Both the position numbers and the translations under genes were made by a program. Below the pieces are notes generated by a model. The model worked only from the letters and a program-made list of their open reading frames with translations. It had not been told where the DNA came from and searched no databases. A DNA stretch of 64,000 nt from Tillus elongatus (Eukaryota; Arthropoda; Insecta; Coleoptera; Cleridae): assembly GCA_964006375.1 (NCBI GenBank), contig OZ023266.1, positions 60,496,946 to 60,560,945 of the forward strand. Reading direction: 5' to 3'. Below, in pieces: positions 1 to 11,159 of this stretch (position 1 is the stretch's first letter; every line of letters begins with the position of its first letter).

Positions 1-1393
1 AGAAGACTTTTTTATACCATTTTACGGTTTTTCTTACACACTCAACAGAACTTAGCATCATATCAGATCTGTCAACTGAACCCATATTTTGGTTATAGTC
101 CACTATGCAACTAGGCTTCTTTACTTTTTGCTTTGTGTTCCTGTCAATTTTCTCCGTATTTATCATACTGTTTTTATGAAAAGTTGTGAGCATCCTAACC
201 TCTCTCTTATCTTGCCACTTCAAAGCAAGGAGCTGATCTGTACTTTTGTACTCAACATCCCCTCTGTTTAATTTTTTGGGCAAATCAGGCATGTTTTTTC
301 TGTTTTTCTTCACCGTTCCACAAGCATTTGTTTTTTGGTCATGTAAATGAGAGAACAATGAGGGACTCGTATACCAATTATCGACGAATAAAGTATGACC
401 TTTTCCTAGATATGGTTTCAACAATGTGAGAATAATATTTCCGGATATTCCAACATCAGCATTTACATTATGGCATTTGTCTATCTCCGTTGACGCGCCC
501 ACATATATAATAAAGTCCTGTACATATCCTGTCTCACAATCACAGAGTATGAAAAACTTGACACCAAATCTATGACGCTTTGACGGTATGTATTGTTTGA
601 AAAATACACGTCCTTTGAACAGAAGAAGGCTTTCATCAACACATAGATTTTGAAATGGATAGAAAGCTTCTAAAAATACTTTTCTGAGATGATCAACGAT
701 AATTCTCAACTTCCACAATGGATCGTTTTCGGGCTGTTCATTGTTGTCTGCGAAATGCAACATTCGCAAAATTATTAGGTATCTATCCCTCGCCATAATT
801 TGAGGAAAGCTGGGAGTAGCCAACAGTGAGTCCGTCGTCCAGTAACTGTTTATTACATTTTTCTTCACCTGTGCCATTAGAAAATTTATTGCCAAGAAGC
901 AGTAGAGTTCGTCACAATCAGTGTCCTTCCAGTTCTTTACTCGTGATCGATTTGACACATTATCACCGACACAAATGTTGCTGGCATACAAATTAGATTG
1001 TTCTGCAATCTGCGCCATTATTTGGGGCGTAAAAAACACTTGAAAACAGTCGAGAGGAGTACATTGATTATCTAAGGCTGGAAGTTTGCAACCGGAATCA
1101 TTTCTATTGAAACTAAATATTTCGGGGTCTAAATCGGAGTTTCTCCACTCGAAACCACTTATTTTTCGTTTCTTAGAAACCACGTGTTCTTGTTCTGATT
1201 CAGATGACGAATCAAAAGAGGTGGCTGTAACATTGTCTGGTAGAAAGTTATCACAAGGAACTGGTGGTTCGTCATCATCGTCATCTATCCAGCCATAGTC
1301 AGCTGGATCATCCAGATCGACGTTATCGTCTTCGCTGTCGCTATTTTGTAAAATAGCGAGTAAACTTTGCTCGGTAAGCCCACGACGTGACAT
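1..1393 (-). CDS. piggyBac-family (PGBD-like) transposase, C-terminus beyond the window
   Basis: The reverse strand is open from an ATG at 1393 to the window edge, about 464 codons without a stop. The N-terminus is acidic (runs of D/E around residues 17-40) followed by a basic stretch (SKKRK) that could be a nuclear signal. The piggyBac DDE core follows: VDES with D253, VDNWYTS with D338, and MGSVDRSD with D441 and D444. GTVKKN and a WQDKREV stretch are also typical of the family. The last visible residues, KTVKWYKKVF, lead into the part normally followed by the C-terminal cysteine-rich domain, which is off the window. The enzyme would cut and paste its element at TTAA sites. It looks intact as far as it can be read; whether it is active depends on the unseen C-terminus and left terminus. 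Confidence 0.9.
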   Translation of the reverse strand, partial: MSRRGLTEQSLLAILQNSDSEDDNVDLDDPADYGWIDDDDDEPPVPCDNFLPDNVTATSFDSSSESEQEHVVSKKRKISGFEWRNSDLDPEIFSFNRNDSGCKLPALDNQCTPLDCFQVFFTPQIMAQIAEQSNLYASNICVGDNVSNRSRVKNWKDTDCDELYCFLAINFLMAQVKKNVINSYWTTDSLLATPSFPQIMARDRYLIILRMLHFADNNEQPENDPLWKLRIIVDHLRKVFLEAFYPFQNLCVDESLLLFKGRVFFKQYIPSKRHRFGVKFFILCDCETGYVQDFIIYVGASTEIDKCHNVNADVGISGNIILTLLKPYLGKGHTLFVDNWYTSPSLFSHLHDQKTNACGTVKKNRKNMPDLPKKLNRGDVEYKSTDQLLALKWQDKREVRMLTTFHKNSMINTEKIDRNTKQKVKKPSCIVDYNQNMGSVDRSDMMLSSVECVRKTVKWYKKVF

Positions 1394-1699
1394 CTTCCTA
1401 TTCAAAATGCATACTAAATTATAATTAGATCACTGCATCAGCCCAGTATATACAGTGATTTGCTCCGCCCACTTTCCCACTTCATCGGATTTGCTGTAGC
1501 TGCAATCTACGCCCACTTTGCCACGTCATCTCATATGACGTGATGCAATAATGTGTTCCACGGTACTGTCTAGACGTAGACATGCGTTTACAGCAGTTTA
1601 CCCGGCTTTAAATAATTTTTAGAGGCCGAACGTCGATATACGCCTATAGCAGCTTATTAGATATTCGTATATATACGCCTATAGCAGCGAAAAGGTTAA
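1394..1699 (-). mobile_element. piggyBac element 5' region and terminus with TTAA target site
   Basis: Reading the minus strand, TTAA (1696-1699) is followed directly by CCTTTTCGCTGCTATAGG, a typical piggyBac-type terminus. The motif ATATACGCCTATAGCAGC (plus strand) occurs at 1671-1688 and again at 1636-1653, giving a subterminal direct repeat. The remaining bases to the ATG at 1393 would be the 5' leader and promoter. The opposite end of the element is outside the window. Confidence 0.75.
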
Positions 1700-1904
1700 A
1701 AAGAAGATTGGTTTAACATTAAACATAGATTCATTAGTCGTTCAGGATTTGAGAGTTGTACAATACAATACACCAACACAACACTTGCGACTCTGATTCA
1801 GTCATAGACTCATGAATCATGAAGTGAATCAAGAGTTGGTGAGTGGACTTCGTGAATCGACTCATTTTAGTGAGTTGATTCATTTGATTCGACTCACCGA
1901 AATG

Positions 1905-2335
1905 CGCTAAGTGAAGATTGGAACCTGTGATGAGCACTGATAAGCCACTTGGAGAACCCAAATCACCATAACACATTTTTAAAATTTCGACGATCGTTTC
2001 ACTAACCAAGTTTGCGTCATCAGAGGATGAATCATTCTAAATATCTTATATCCACCACTCTATTTATATTCTTCTGCAGGTATTTGGTCACTAACGATTT
2101 AGGTTGGTTCAACGTCACCAAAAATTAACATATTTCGTTTGGCGGAAATATCTATTTTCTTTCAGTATCTATCGTACATGCTTATGCCGGTATTTATTTT
2201 GTAAAATAATCTATCAGGAGACTACCCATAGGCAGTGGAGTGAGATTCATACACTTCTTATTATACTATATTTAGCAATGTATATACTTTCAAATGCATT
2301 TAGCTGCCCTGGTTGTCTAACATTTTTTATTAATT
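1905..2335 (-). mobile_element. Penelope-like element terminal region (pLTR), minus orientation
   Basis: The block beginning with AACCTGTGATGAGCACTG and running through GGAGAACCCAAATCACC recurs, on either strand, near 3960, 9370, 9735, 10480, 14040, 21210, 24985 and 33545. It is followed by a hammerhead-like core (1989-2026) and by about 300 bp that match the inverted copy at 3660-3990 and the copies at 21300-21600 and 24715-24920. It continues into a GIY-YIG remnant, so I read it as the 3' terminal repeat of a Penelope-like retroelement. This is sequence matching within the window; the family name rests on the RT and endonuclease pieces nearby. Confidence 0.75.
1989..2026 (-). ncRNA. hammerhead-ribozyme-like motif (decayed copy)
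   Basis: On the minus strand CTGATGA is followed by C, then GCAAAC, a UUG loop and GUUAGU, then GAAAC, GATC and GUC. Compared with the cleaner copies at 21290 and 24926, stem II carries a mismatch, and the bases after GUC no longer pair with the CCU before CTGATGA, so stem I is damaged. Probably inactive. Confidence 0.5.
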
Positions 2336-2570
2336 TTAGATTCTCATTTCCTGGTGATTATTATCCCAAATATGTCGGGCGACGGAAGATGTATTTATAC
2401 TACTGTATCTTAATTGTGGCAAATATTCTTTGAATCTAATTCCAGTAGACCTTTTTGTTTGTCCGATGTATTTAGGATCACAATCTTTAAAACTTATTTC
2501 ATAAATTCCCAACATTTTGGCCGTACTATCCTTGTCTTTTGGGTTACCTATCAAGCTTTTTTAAGTATTT
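2290..2570 (-). pseudogene. PLE GIY-YIG endonuclease domain, partial
   Basis: The minus-strand translation contains GIYEISFKDCD followed by KYIGQTKRSTGIRFKEYL and VARHIWDNNH, the GIY-YIG nuclease signature with the conserved Arg region. In Penelope-like elements this domain sits C-terminal to the RT and nicks target DNA. Here it is separated from the RT piece by stop codons and is a fragment of about 70 residues. Confidence 0.8.
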
Positions 2571-2579
2571 TTTGTCAAA

Positions 2580-3000
2580 AATGTTAGTTGCAAATGGGCT
2601 TTTTCTAAAAATGCTATCTAGACCCCTCGTGATTCGAGGTTGAAATTGTAAGCAACCAAAGTTTTTTCTGGTTTCTCTTCTAAAAGTCGTTGAATCCGCT
2701 AACATTTTCTTTGTTTTCTGTTTGTTAATTAATTTCTACGCTAGGCAAGCAGTGTATCCGTTATATTCAGCCATGTTCCTAATATACTTTAATTTGTTGG
2801 TATATTTACTTTTACTAAAAGGAAAATTAATGAACCTGTTTACTATAAAATTCAGACTGGCCATTTTTTGTGGGTATGTACGATGTGAGTTATTCGGAAT
2901 GTAGCTTACAGCGGTGGTTTCCTTTCTATGGACATCGAATTCTAGAGTATCTTTATTTTTATTAACTAGTACATCTGTTAATAATAAATTACCCTTTCTA
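2580..3000 (-). pseudogene. PLE reverse transcriptase C-terminal fragment, minus strand
   Basis: The minus-strand frame 3083-2736 includes DVLVNKNKDTLEFDVHRKET and SYIPNNSHRTYPQKMASLNF, which match the plus-strand PLE copy at 23110-23300 (LPFLDLLVIKNKDTLEF and onward). This is the thumb/connector after the RT palm. It is broken after about 115 residues and has no catalytic motif. Confidence 0.7.
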
Positions 3001-3425
3001 GACGTACTAGTTATCAAAAATAAAAATATCTTAGAATTAAACAGGTTAATTAGTTTTCCTTTAAGTAAAAGTAGATATACCAAAGATTAAAGTATATTAA
3101 GAATGTGGCCGAATATGACGATAACACTACTTGCCTAGTGGAGAAATTAATTAACAAACAGAAAACATAGAAAACTTGCTAGGTAGCGCAAAAGACAAGA
3201 ATAGTAAGGCCAAAATGTCGGGAATTTATGAAGTAAGTTGTAAAGATTGTGATCTTAAATACATTGGACAAACAAAAAGATCTATTGGAATTGGATTCAA
3301 AGAACATTTGCGGTACTATAGATAGATCTTCCGTCGCCCACATAATTGGGATAATAGTCACCACGTTAATGAGGATAATCTAAAGCTAATAAAAAATTTA
3401 AAAATTTTGACAACCAGGACAGCTA
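2975..3425 (+). pseudogene. PLE RT thumb and GIY-YIG fragment, plus strand, head-to-head with the previous copy
   Basis: From about 2975 the plus strand reads NNKLPFLDVLVIKNKN and then, after an internal deletion and stops, a GIY-YIG segment (SGIYEVSCKDCD, KYIGQTKRSIGI) up to about 3420. The same sequence types lie just to the left on the minus strand, so the region around 2985 is the centre of a palindrome between two PLE copies. Both copies are broken. Confidence 0.7.
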
Positions 3426-3438
3426 AATACGTTCGAAA

Positions 3439-3992
<554 letters not shown>

Positions 3993-5285
3993 GCCGAAAT
4001 GAATGATTCTGCCCATCACTACTATGCAATTTTCTCTCTTGCACGCACTTGTGGTGGGCACGAACCAAACACCACCTAACCTCAGCCACATACTGACGCA
4101 TATCACCTGCACATGTGCACATTGCACAAGAAAGATGCCACAAAAGTAGTTTGTCGTTTTTCTGCGGTACATTTGAAAATATCTGTATCTATGGGTGCAT
4201 TGAACTTGAAAATCTACGAATTGAATAATAGAAATGCGGAATACATTAGACATTTTGCGGGACTATTTTATTAATTATTACAGTGCAGAGTCACAACTGA
4301 CATTACAGGATGATCCCGCAGAATGCAGGACGGTTTGGCCACATTATTGATTCAATCGTATAGAATGCAATGATTCATCATTTAACTTGGATGATAGAGA
4401 CTTGAAAGAACGAGACTCACTGTATTTGTCAAATGTATACATTTTTAGGAATTTTTCATTTTATTTAAATGTTTATTGTTTTGTAAAGTGCAATTTTATT
4501 TAATAGACAAAAAGTTTTATTTTATATGTATATTGAATTTTATTGAATTGACCTGCAGTGACTTGACAAGGAGATTAACTTCTGTTTAGTCTAATCAGAT
4601 TTTTTTCCTTTTTTTTTTAATCTTGGTTTGTAACTAATAAATTGTGTGTTGCTTTTTCAAAGGTTATTTAGTATTTTGATAACGTGTTAATTTTAATAGG
4701 GTCACTATTTAATTTTCTGTGCAGAAAGAGTTTATAAGTCTCCACATAATACAGATATTTTGAACTTTTACAAGTTTATATACATTTACAAGTTTAAAAT
4801 GAGTTTGAAAAGTTTTGCCTTACAAAATATCTAATCTACTAGTATATAAGAAGTTAAATTTGTACTGCATTGTTATAAAAAAAATAACTAAGAAAAATTT
4901 TTTTTTGATTATCAATTGAACACTATATAAATATTATTTGGAAGTAAACAGTCTATAAAGTAAAGTAGTTAAAGCCAAAAGTCTTTCCTAGATGTAGTTC
5001 TAAAATACCCCTCACATCATATCATACCATTTTTTTATACCTTATAAAAGTTTTCCATCTATGGTGAAATAATTAACCTACAGAATTCTAAGAAAATATT
5101 TACTATGGAAAAATGATTACCAATTTTTCAGATTTAATGCTCCAGTCAGATGTATAGGATTAACCATTGTGTGGTTAAACCTTCTGATCTAGAATTAGTG
5201 CCTTCCAGATCATTTTTTTCTACATCTCTATCATTGAATCACTATTTTAAAGTTCTCAGTACATGTACGCAAAATTGCATACTCA
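3993..5285. other. no recognised gene
   Basis: AT-rich sequence with no coding region or element that I can support. A 118-codon minus-strand open frame at 3897-4253 overlaps the PLE terminus and has no recognisable motif. Confidence 0.6.
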
Positions 5286-5289
5286 GCTA

Positions 5290-5885
5290 CCCTCTGTTAT
5301 TTAATGCCATGCACCATAGTAGTAGCAGTGGTGGGGAGGCCAACACCAAGCAAGTAGGCCACCATGGGCCCTTTTTGCCAACCCCAGCAACCATGCTCTA
5401 CTCCTCGTTTCCGTCGCCAAACCTCCTCCACCTCAAGATGAAGGCCGTGACGGTCTTCAATTGGACGGTACTTACCTGATTCCTCTGCAGAGTCCTCGAT
5501 CCGAACAATTCTGCTCGAAGACTCCCAAAAGCCTCGCATTCACACAGGTAGTGGTAGGATGTTTCCTCATCCTCGCCGCATTCCTGGCAAATGGGATACC
5601 TCTCTACGTCCATCAATGTGAGGTGTCTTCTAAGGGCGCAGTGGCCCGTGAGCACCCCAAGGATACGGCGAAGCGTAGGTTGACTCCTTCCGAGTAGCCA
5701 GACAGCTTTATCTCTGTCCGGCCCCTCCACGAAGTCCCTCGCCTGCCTGCAGCCACCAACCGACCCCCAGTGCTTCTTCATTGCTTCCTATGGTCGGCTC
5801 CAGGCCACAGAACGGCCGCCGGGAACCAAGCCTTGCGAGATTATTCGCGACCTCATTCCCCGAATTGCATGGCCATTATAAATAA
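5290..5885 (-). pseudogene. RNase-H LINE, 3' fragment (end of RNase H plus terminal Cys/His domain)
   Basis: On the minus strand NEVANNLARLGS (the end of an RNase H domain, with its D/N-rich helix) is followed, in a shifted frame, by WLLGRSQPTLRRILGVLTGH, then CALRRHL and CQECGEDEETSYHYLCECEA. These are the usual C-terminal features of non-LTR elements of the I/R1/Jockey groups. The frame change near 5781 and the missing RT make it a truncated, dead copy. A related 3' end lies at 37300-37500. Confidence 0.75.
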
Positions 5886-5939
5886 GTAATTATTGTATTG
5901 GTTTATCTGCTTATAATCTGGTATCATTTTGGGTTGTAG

Positions 5940-6770
5940 GTGTAAAGGTAATTATATCTCCAGGCTTTTTTACCTCGTGCTTATAATTTTGCTTCAGTGC
6001 AGCCTAGGCCCCTGTTTTGGTTTGTTCCAGTACGTCTTCGATCTTTTTCATCTGAAGTTCTTCTGGCTTATTAGCCAAATAGTTCCTCCATTCCGACCGT
6101 AATATATAGTCTCCGAATTTTCGTGCAACTTTGTGTTCTGTTTCCTCTCACTTCCTTACCTAAGTATCTTAGCCAATACTTCATTAAATATTCTCATTTT
6201 TGTCTTGGTGTTGTCTACTCATTAAAACATGCACTTTAAAGTGATCTATGTTTTCATTATAATGTTAATTATGTTGTTTAGTCCTTCAATGTTGCATAGC
6301 TTGTCCATCATAACTCCCAGAAATTGAGATTTTTATGTGCACATTTTGTCCTTTTATTTTCACTGTCATTTTTTTCTGGCCGATGCTAGTTGTCCCTGTC
6401 TCCTCAGTATTTATTTTCAAGATACAGTTATTTAATACTTTCATCCACCATTTGTGCTTTCCAGGTATTTCTTATTGTTGGCTAATATTATAAGGCCATC
6501 TGCATATATTATAGTTTGCTCACTTTTCTGGGCTTGATTTTCTACTTTTTGGTTAGGTTTCTTAACTTATTTGCTAAATGATCAATCATTATAGTAAAGA
6601 AAAGTGGGCTGAGTATACTACCTTGTCTCACTTCTTTTTTTTATAATGTTCAAGGATAAACTATCTTCTCCCAACTAGCAATTTGATGTTTTATTGTAGT
6701 CATAAGAACGTTTATAAAACAGTTTTTATAAAGCATGACTGTTCCTATACACGTTTTAGTAACGTTTATA
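5940..6770 (-). pseudogene. decayed LINE reverse transcriptase
   Basis: The minus strand carries EVRQGSILSPLFFTIMIDHL at about 6560-6640 and, in another frame, TIIYADGLIILANN at about 6480-6530. These are RT motifs B and C, with YADG in place of YADD. Downstream, to about 5940, the thumb region is full of stops. The clade cannot be fixed. Confidence 0.6.
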
Positions 6771-8239
6771 CAACGCTTATAAACGCAAAATGGGCGCAGG
6801 TTTATACAAGACTTTAGTTTTTATATTTATTGACTTTCCTTCGAAAAGCACCGCTTCTTTTTACCTGTTTCCATATATTTATTGATTGCAAATTGGACAT
6901 GTTTAGAAATTACACGCTACAGAATACACAACTTGCTACGAAATAAAAAGTATATAACGGTGCTTCTTACAAAAGCTATAATATGTTTTATAAAGATCCC
7001 AGGGAACGCACTTTTATGCAAAGGAATAATTTTGTACTATAATTGTTTTCTAAGTGTTCTATTACAGTCGCGTTCCATCCAACAATGAAATAGTTTTTTA
7101 ACACCTGCGTTCAAGTAGACTATGCTATTTGCAGCTATATTGTATCATAGAAAATGTTAACAAAACTGTTTTATAATTGCTCACATAATCACTTAAATAA
7201 AGGTTTATAAATGTTTGCAAGTTGACAGATATGTTTGGAAGATCTTTGTTATAAAGCCCTTACACAACAATTTTGTTCTGTAAGCTAATATATTCTATAA
7301 CGATTGTTGTATAGACGTTTACAAAACAAAGAAAAACAAAATCTCTAAAATGTTTTATAATTCTGCTCTAAGAACATTCTAACAATAAATATAAAGAAGC
7401 ATTTTGCTGCGATAAGCTTAATACTCACCTTGACAGTCTTAATAGAACAAAACTGCTTTTGAATAGCAGTAATATAACAGTAACACAACAAATTTGCACT
7501 ATTATTTAAAAATTATAGAATTTTTGTTAGTTGGGCTGGTTCCCACAATACAATCTTTCTATGTGTATGTTTTTTTTACTACTTCCGTTGTTATAGCAGC
7601 AATCTCTCTCCTTTTAATACTTCATTATTTTTTGTCTTAGTGGTAAAAAACTCTAACTACTATAGATACTTTTTATGGTGTGTATTAGATGTTTTATTTG
7701 ATTTAAAAATGTTTCGCCTAGTAAAAAGTTACTTTTGTATTTGAAAGTGTCTTTCAGTCAATCTAGCCTGTGTATCATTGAAATATGAATTCCTAAGCTG
7801 ATAGATTGTTTTTTCTTTTTATAACGATGCAGTACAATAAAGTTTTCCTAACATTAAACATAGTTTACAAAGTTAAAATATTGCCTGTTGTAATGAATTG
7901 CAAAGAAAAACAATGTTCAATACATCAGTTATTTTTTCTAACCGTAACTTTAATTTTAGTTTAGTAGGTGTAACGTTTAAGTTTTGTAAAGATGAGGTTA
8001 GACTTTACCTTTATGTTGTGTAAATCATAAATGGCTAACTAGTAAATAGTTTTCATAAGATTTTCTTGAGTAGGTACAGTTGAATATAATCTCGTCTCTT
8101 GATAGATTTCAATTTGTTGTACTGAAATATTTTGTGATAAACACTGTAAATTTTATTTATAACGGTTTTGGGGATTAAGCATATCTCTAATAAAAAGATA
8201 TTTTTCATCATTTCGTTTTTTTATTTTTATTGTTTATCC
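6771..8239. other. no recognised gene
   Basis: AT-rich (many CAAAC/TATAAAAC words around 6700-7500). I see no coding region and no clear element ends. Confidence 0.55.
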
Positions 8240-8525
8240 TCAATTCTATAGAAGGGTGAACCACCAGGAACTGCATCGATTGATTATGGGAAAACCATCA
8301 TCAGGAAAAATCTGAATATTTGGTACTGTACTGATGCAATTGTGGGACACTCGGCTAAAATCTTTTCAGATTAGTGGTATTTCCAGTTATACCGGAAGTA
8401 GATGTAAACTTTATTTCAAATGGCACACTCAGCATGTTATCACATTTTAATATTCTAAGTAAACTTCTGAATACTTTTTGTGTATAATGTCATATACCTA
8501 AGTCTTCCTCTTCTTGAAATATTTA
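8240..8525 (+). repeat. interspersed repeat, inverted partner of 14090-14395
   Basis: The block that contains GAACTGCATCGATTGATTA, TTTGGTACTGTACTGATGCA and TGTCATATACCTAAGTCTT is matched along its whole length, on the opposite strand, by 14090-14395. By eye identity is roughly three quarters to four fifths. The family is unknown. Confidence 0.75.
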
Positions 8526-8550
8526 CTTTTATGTTTGAATGGCGAATTAT

Positions 8551-8800
8551 TGAAAACTTCAGAAATTTTGGATCAGTCCGAGCAAAGGTGCAGAGAAGTA
8601 AACGAGTCGTAAACAATGAAAATACTGAAATTTTGGGATATTTGACCGCATATCCAACAATATCCACAGTGCAAGTAGCATTAGAATCAGGAATATCGCA
8701 ATTATAAAAAAAAAATATTGAAATTTCAGTATATTGTTTACAACTGGTTAACTTCTCTGTACTTTTCTTCTGACAACCAAAATTTCTTAAGTTTTCAGTA
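8551..8800. repeat. foldback (hairpin) element
   Basis: The arm at about 8551-8636 (AGAAATTTTGG to GTAAACAATG to ACTGAAATTTT) is the reverse complement, with mismatches, of about 8719-8800. The loop is about 80 bp. It looks like a small non-autonomous inverted-repeat element; no target duplication was identified. Confidence 0.65.
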
Positions 8801-9432
8801 ATTCCTTTAACTGTATTTGGTGTTGGTTTAGGTTTTTGTGGATATCGTTTCGGAATTATTTCACATGTTCCTGAAATAACTTTATTACATTGCCCAAAAA
8901 TGATAAATAATTGATGCATCTGAAGCAATTAAAAATAAGTGACATTAATTTAGCATCTGCATGACAGTTGTATTGTAAACGTCATCGTGGCCAACTAAAG
9001 TGAGATCAAATGGCCACTATTGTAATAGAAAAATAGAAAATTGCTAATGTTTTAAAAAAAAGTTTTTTTGAAGAAACAACCTCATACAAAAGTTACATGG
9101 TTTTTAATGAGGAATAAGCTTAAATAATCAAAATAGGGGATTTCATTTGAAAAACTCAAGTTTCAGCAGTTTTTTCATCCTAATTCTGATACTCCTTTTT
9201 CGAACACTCTGTATCAATAAATTCAATAATTTCATTTAAAGATTGTTAGACTACATCCTCATCTAAAAAGAAAGCAATCCAGAGTATATAATTATGTTGT
9301 GTGTATGAGAGAAAAATATTGATATGTTCTGGTCTGAAAACGTTGATTTTGAGTATGTGAAGACTGGAACCTGTGATTAGCACTGATGAGTACACTTGGA
9401 GAACCCAAATCACAACGTATCTTTTAAAAAGA

Positions 9433-9476
9433 CCTAAGCATCATTTCGCTAACAAATGTCGCCATCATCAGAGGAT
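9433..9476 (-). ncRNA. hammerhead-ribozyme-like motif, second PLE subfamily
   Basis: The minus strand reads CCT CTGATGA, TG, GCGACA-TTT-GTTAGC, GAAAT, GATGCTT, AGG. The boxes are present and the CCT/AGG stem I pairing is kept, but the NUH cleavage triplet is altered (CTT region) and stem II has a mismatch. Confidence 0.4.
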
Positions 9477-9807
9477 GAAAATTTCTAAACTCTATTTGTA
9501 CTACAACTATATATAATTCTCAGATAGATGAGAGAAAGCGAAGGTAGAGTTGTAATCGGCGGCGCAATGTTTGGCTATTGTGTATATATTGAACGGATGA
9601 GGTTGACGACCTATCTTAATCTTCTACCCGACAAATTTATGAGTTTTTATCTAATTTAAAGAATAATGGGTTTGAAATGAAATTGCCGCGTTATTAAAGA
9701 AGCTCACGTTCTTGCGTATAAATTCACTATGTGAATACCGGAACCTGTGATGAGCACCGACAATCACATCTGGAGAAATAATAACTACCGCACATCTTTT
9801 CTATTAA

Positions 9808-9853
9808 GGCACAAAGAACGTTTCGCCCACAACGTTAACTTCATCAGAAGATG
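9808..9853 (-). ncRNA. hammerhead-ribozyme-like motif, third variant
   Basis: The minus strand reads CTGATGA, A, GTTAAC-GTT-GTGGGC, GAAAC, GTTCTTT, GTGCC. Boxes CTGATGA and GAAAC are intact. Stem II needs several G-U pairs and the cleavage triplet is not clear. Its inverted counterpart at 10417-10460 has lost one base of each box. Confidence 0.4.
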
Positions 9854-10129
9854 AATATTCTCACTAAAATTCCACAACACAACCAGTATTTATATTAATT
9901 ACTTAGATAAACAAAAGACGAAAAGGGTTTTTCAATCACGGGCACATCGTAGTGCCTTCTAACAGTATAGACCGGACAAGGCTATTGAATATATTTTATT
10001 ATTCTGACTGACAAATTAGGAGTGTTTTGCTGGTCAAATGCAAAGTGAAAATAAAGGGCTTGAAATCAAAGGTGGGGCACGGTTTAATCATGTGTTGTTC
10101 TTAATCGATCTAGAAATATATACGCATCA

Positions 10130-10400
10130 AGCATAGTTTGATGTCTAACATTGTTGACAAGTTTCAGATTTTACTTGTCGATGTGGTGATTCTTATCCCA
10201 TATATGCTGTGCCACACACGATTTGTCTACCGTACCATATCGTAAATGTGCGAGACATTAACGAAATCTGATGTTCCTTTTAGTCTGACCCACGTATTTA
10301 AGATTACAGTCTGCAACCTATCTCATAAATACCCGACATTTCAGTGGCTTTGTCTTTGTCTTTCGTATTACCCAACAAATTTTTTAAGTTACTTTTCGTC
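10130..10400 (-). pseudogene. decayed GIY-YIG endonuclease of a PLE
   Basis: The minus-strand translation shows SGIYEIGC, then, in a shifted frame, KYVGQTKRN-like residues, and further on AQHIWDKNHHID. It is the same domain as at 2290 and 3200 but heavily broken by stops. Confidence 0.6.
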
Positions 10401-10416
10401 GAAAAAGTCATGTATT

Positions 10417-10640
10417 CATCCTCTGATGGAGTTAACGTTGTGGGCCAAAAGTTTGTGCCTTAATAAAAAAGATGTGCGGTAGTTATTAATATTTCTCCAG
10501 ATGTTATTGTCGGTGCTCATCACAGGTTCCGATATTCACATAGTGAATTTATACACAATAAAGAACTGGAGCTTACTTAATAACACGGAACATTCATTTC
10601 AAGCCCATTAGCCTTTAAGTTAGATAAAAACTCAAAATTA
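10417..10640 (+). mobile_element. PLE terminal repeat, right arm (inner part)
   Basis: This is the inverted counterpart of 9640-9855. A hammerhead-like remnant at 10417-10460 (CTGATGG ... CCAAAAG, both boxes mutated) is followed by the TCTCCAGATG/GGTGCTCATCACAGGTTCC block and by the matching flank through GTTAGATAAAAACTC. Confidence 0.65.
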
Positions 10641-10645
10641 AATGA

Positions 10646-10984
10646 CAAATGAAAAGTCAGAATGAAGCGGTTCGGTTTTGTATAAATTTGGTATAAACAT
10701 GGAAAGTAAATGAAGAATGATGATGGGAAAGTAATGATGGATGCGTAAAGATTAGTAGTAAATTAAGGCAGTGATTGAAAATGTAACATGGAAGAGAAAA
10801 TTGTATAAAAAGTTTATTTAAAATGGTTTGTCAAAATTTGAAGTATGTCATATTTGGATAATGCAGTGTCAAGTATTTTTGGAATAAACTGTTTAAATTA
10901 TGTCACTATATACAACACAAGTCAAAATGGACTTACTGTATAGACGTATTGTGTAATTTCAGCCAATAAAGTATAAAGTAAAGT
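10646..10984 (+). mobile_element. insertion within the right PLE arm; probable LINE/SINE 3' end
   Basis: The inverted-repeat match to the left arm (GATAAAAACTC next to CGGGTAGAAG) is interrupted here by about 340 bp with no counterpart on the left. The insert ends AATAAAGTATAAAGTAAAGTA, a poly-A-signal-like word plus a short repeated tail typical of retroposed 3' ends. No coding motif was seen. Confidence 0.5.
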
Positions 10985-11159
10985 AACTTGCCGGGTAGAA
11001 GATTAAGGTAGGTCGTCAACCTCTTCCGTTCAATATAGACACAATAGAAAAACATTGCGCCGCTGACTATAACTCTACCTTTGCTTTCTCTCGTCTACCT
11101 GAGAATTATATAAATATAGTTGTAGGAGTAATCTAGTTTAGAATTTTTCATCTTCTGAT
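10985..11159 (+). mobile_element. PLE terminal repeat, right arm (outer part), first piece
   Basis: This is the inverted match of 9480-9640 (AGAAGATTAAGGTAGGTCGTC through CTACCTGAGAATTATATAAA). It stops at CATCTTCTGAT, in the middle of the hammerhead-like core, where a LINE has inserted; the rest of the terminus resumes at 13991. Confidence 0.7.

Larger units (their letters stand above)
9355..9855 (-). mobile_element. PLE terminal repeats (two in series), left arm of an inverted pair
   Basis: Two PLE terminus blocks follow one another: 9360-9640 with the hammerhead-like core at 9433-9476, and 9725-9855 with a core at 9808-9853. The same blocks occur in mirror order on the plus strand at 10417-10640 and 10985-11159 plus 13991-14078. 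Shared words include CTCGTCTACC-like and GGTAGGTCGTCAACC-like segments and GAATTTATAC next to CACATAGTG. Confidence 0.7.

Noticed and set aside
6882..7088. 68-codon plus-strand frame
   Set aside because: Short, no motif, in AT-rich sequence where such frames are expected by chance.
8455..8928. 157-codon minus-strand frame
   Set aside because: It spans the foldback element at 8551-8800 and part of an interspersed repeat; composition and lack of motifs argue against a gene.
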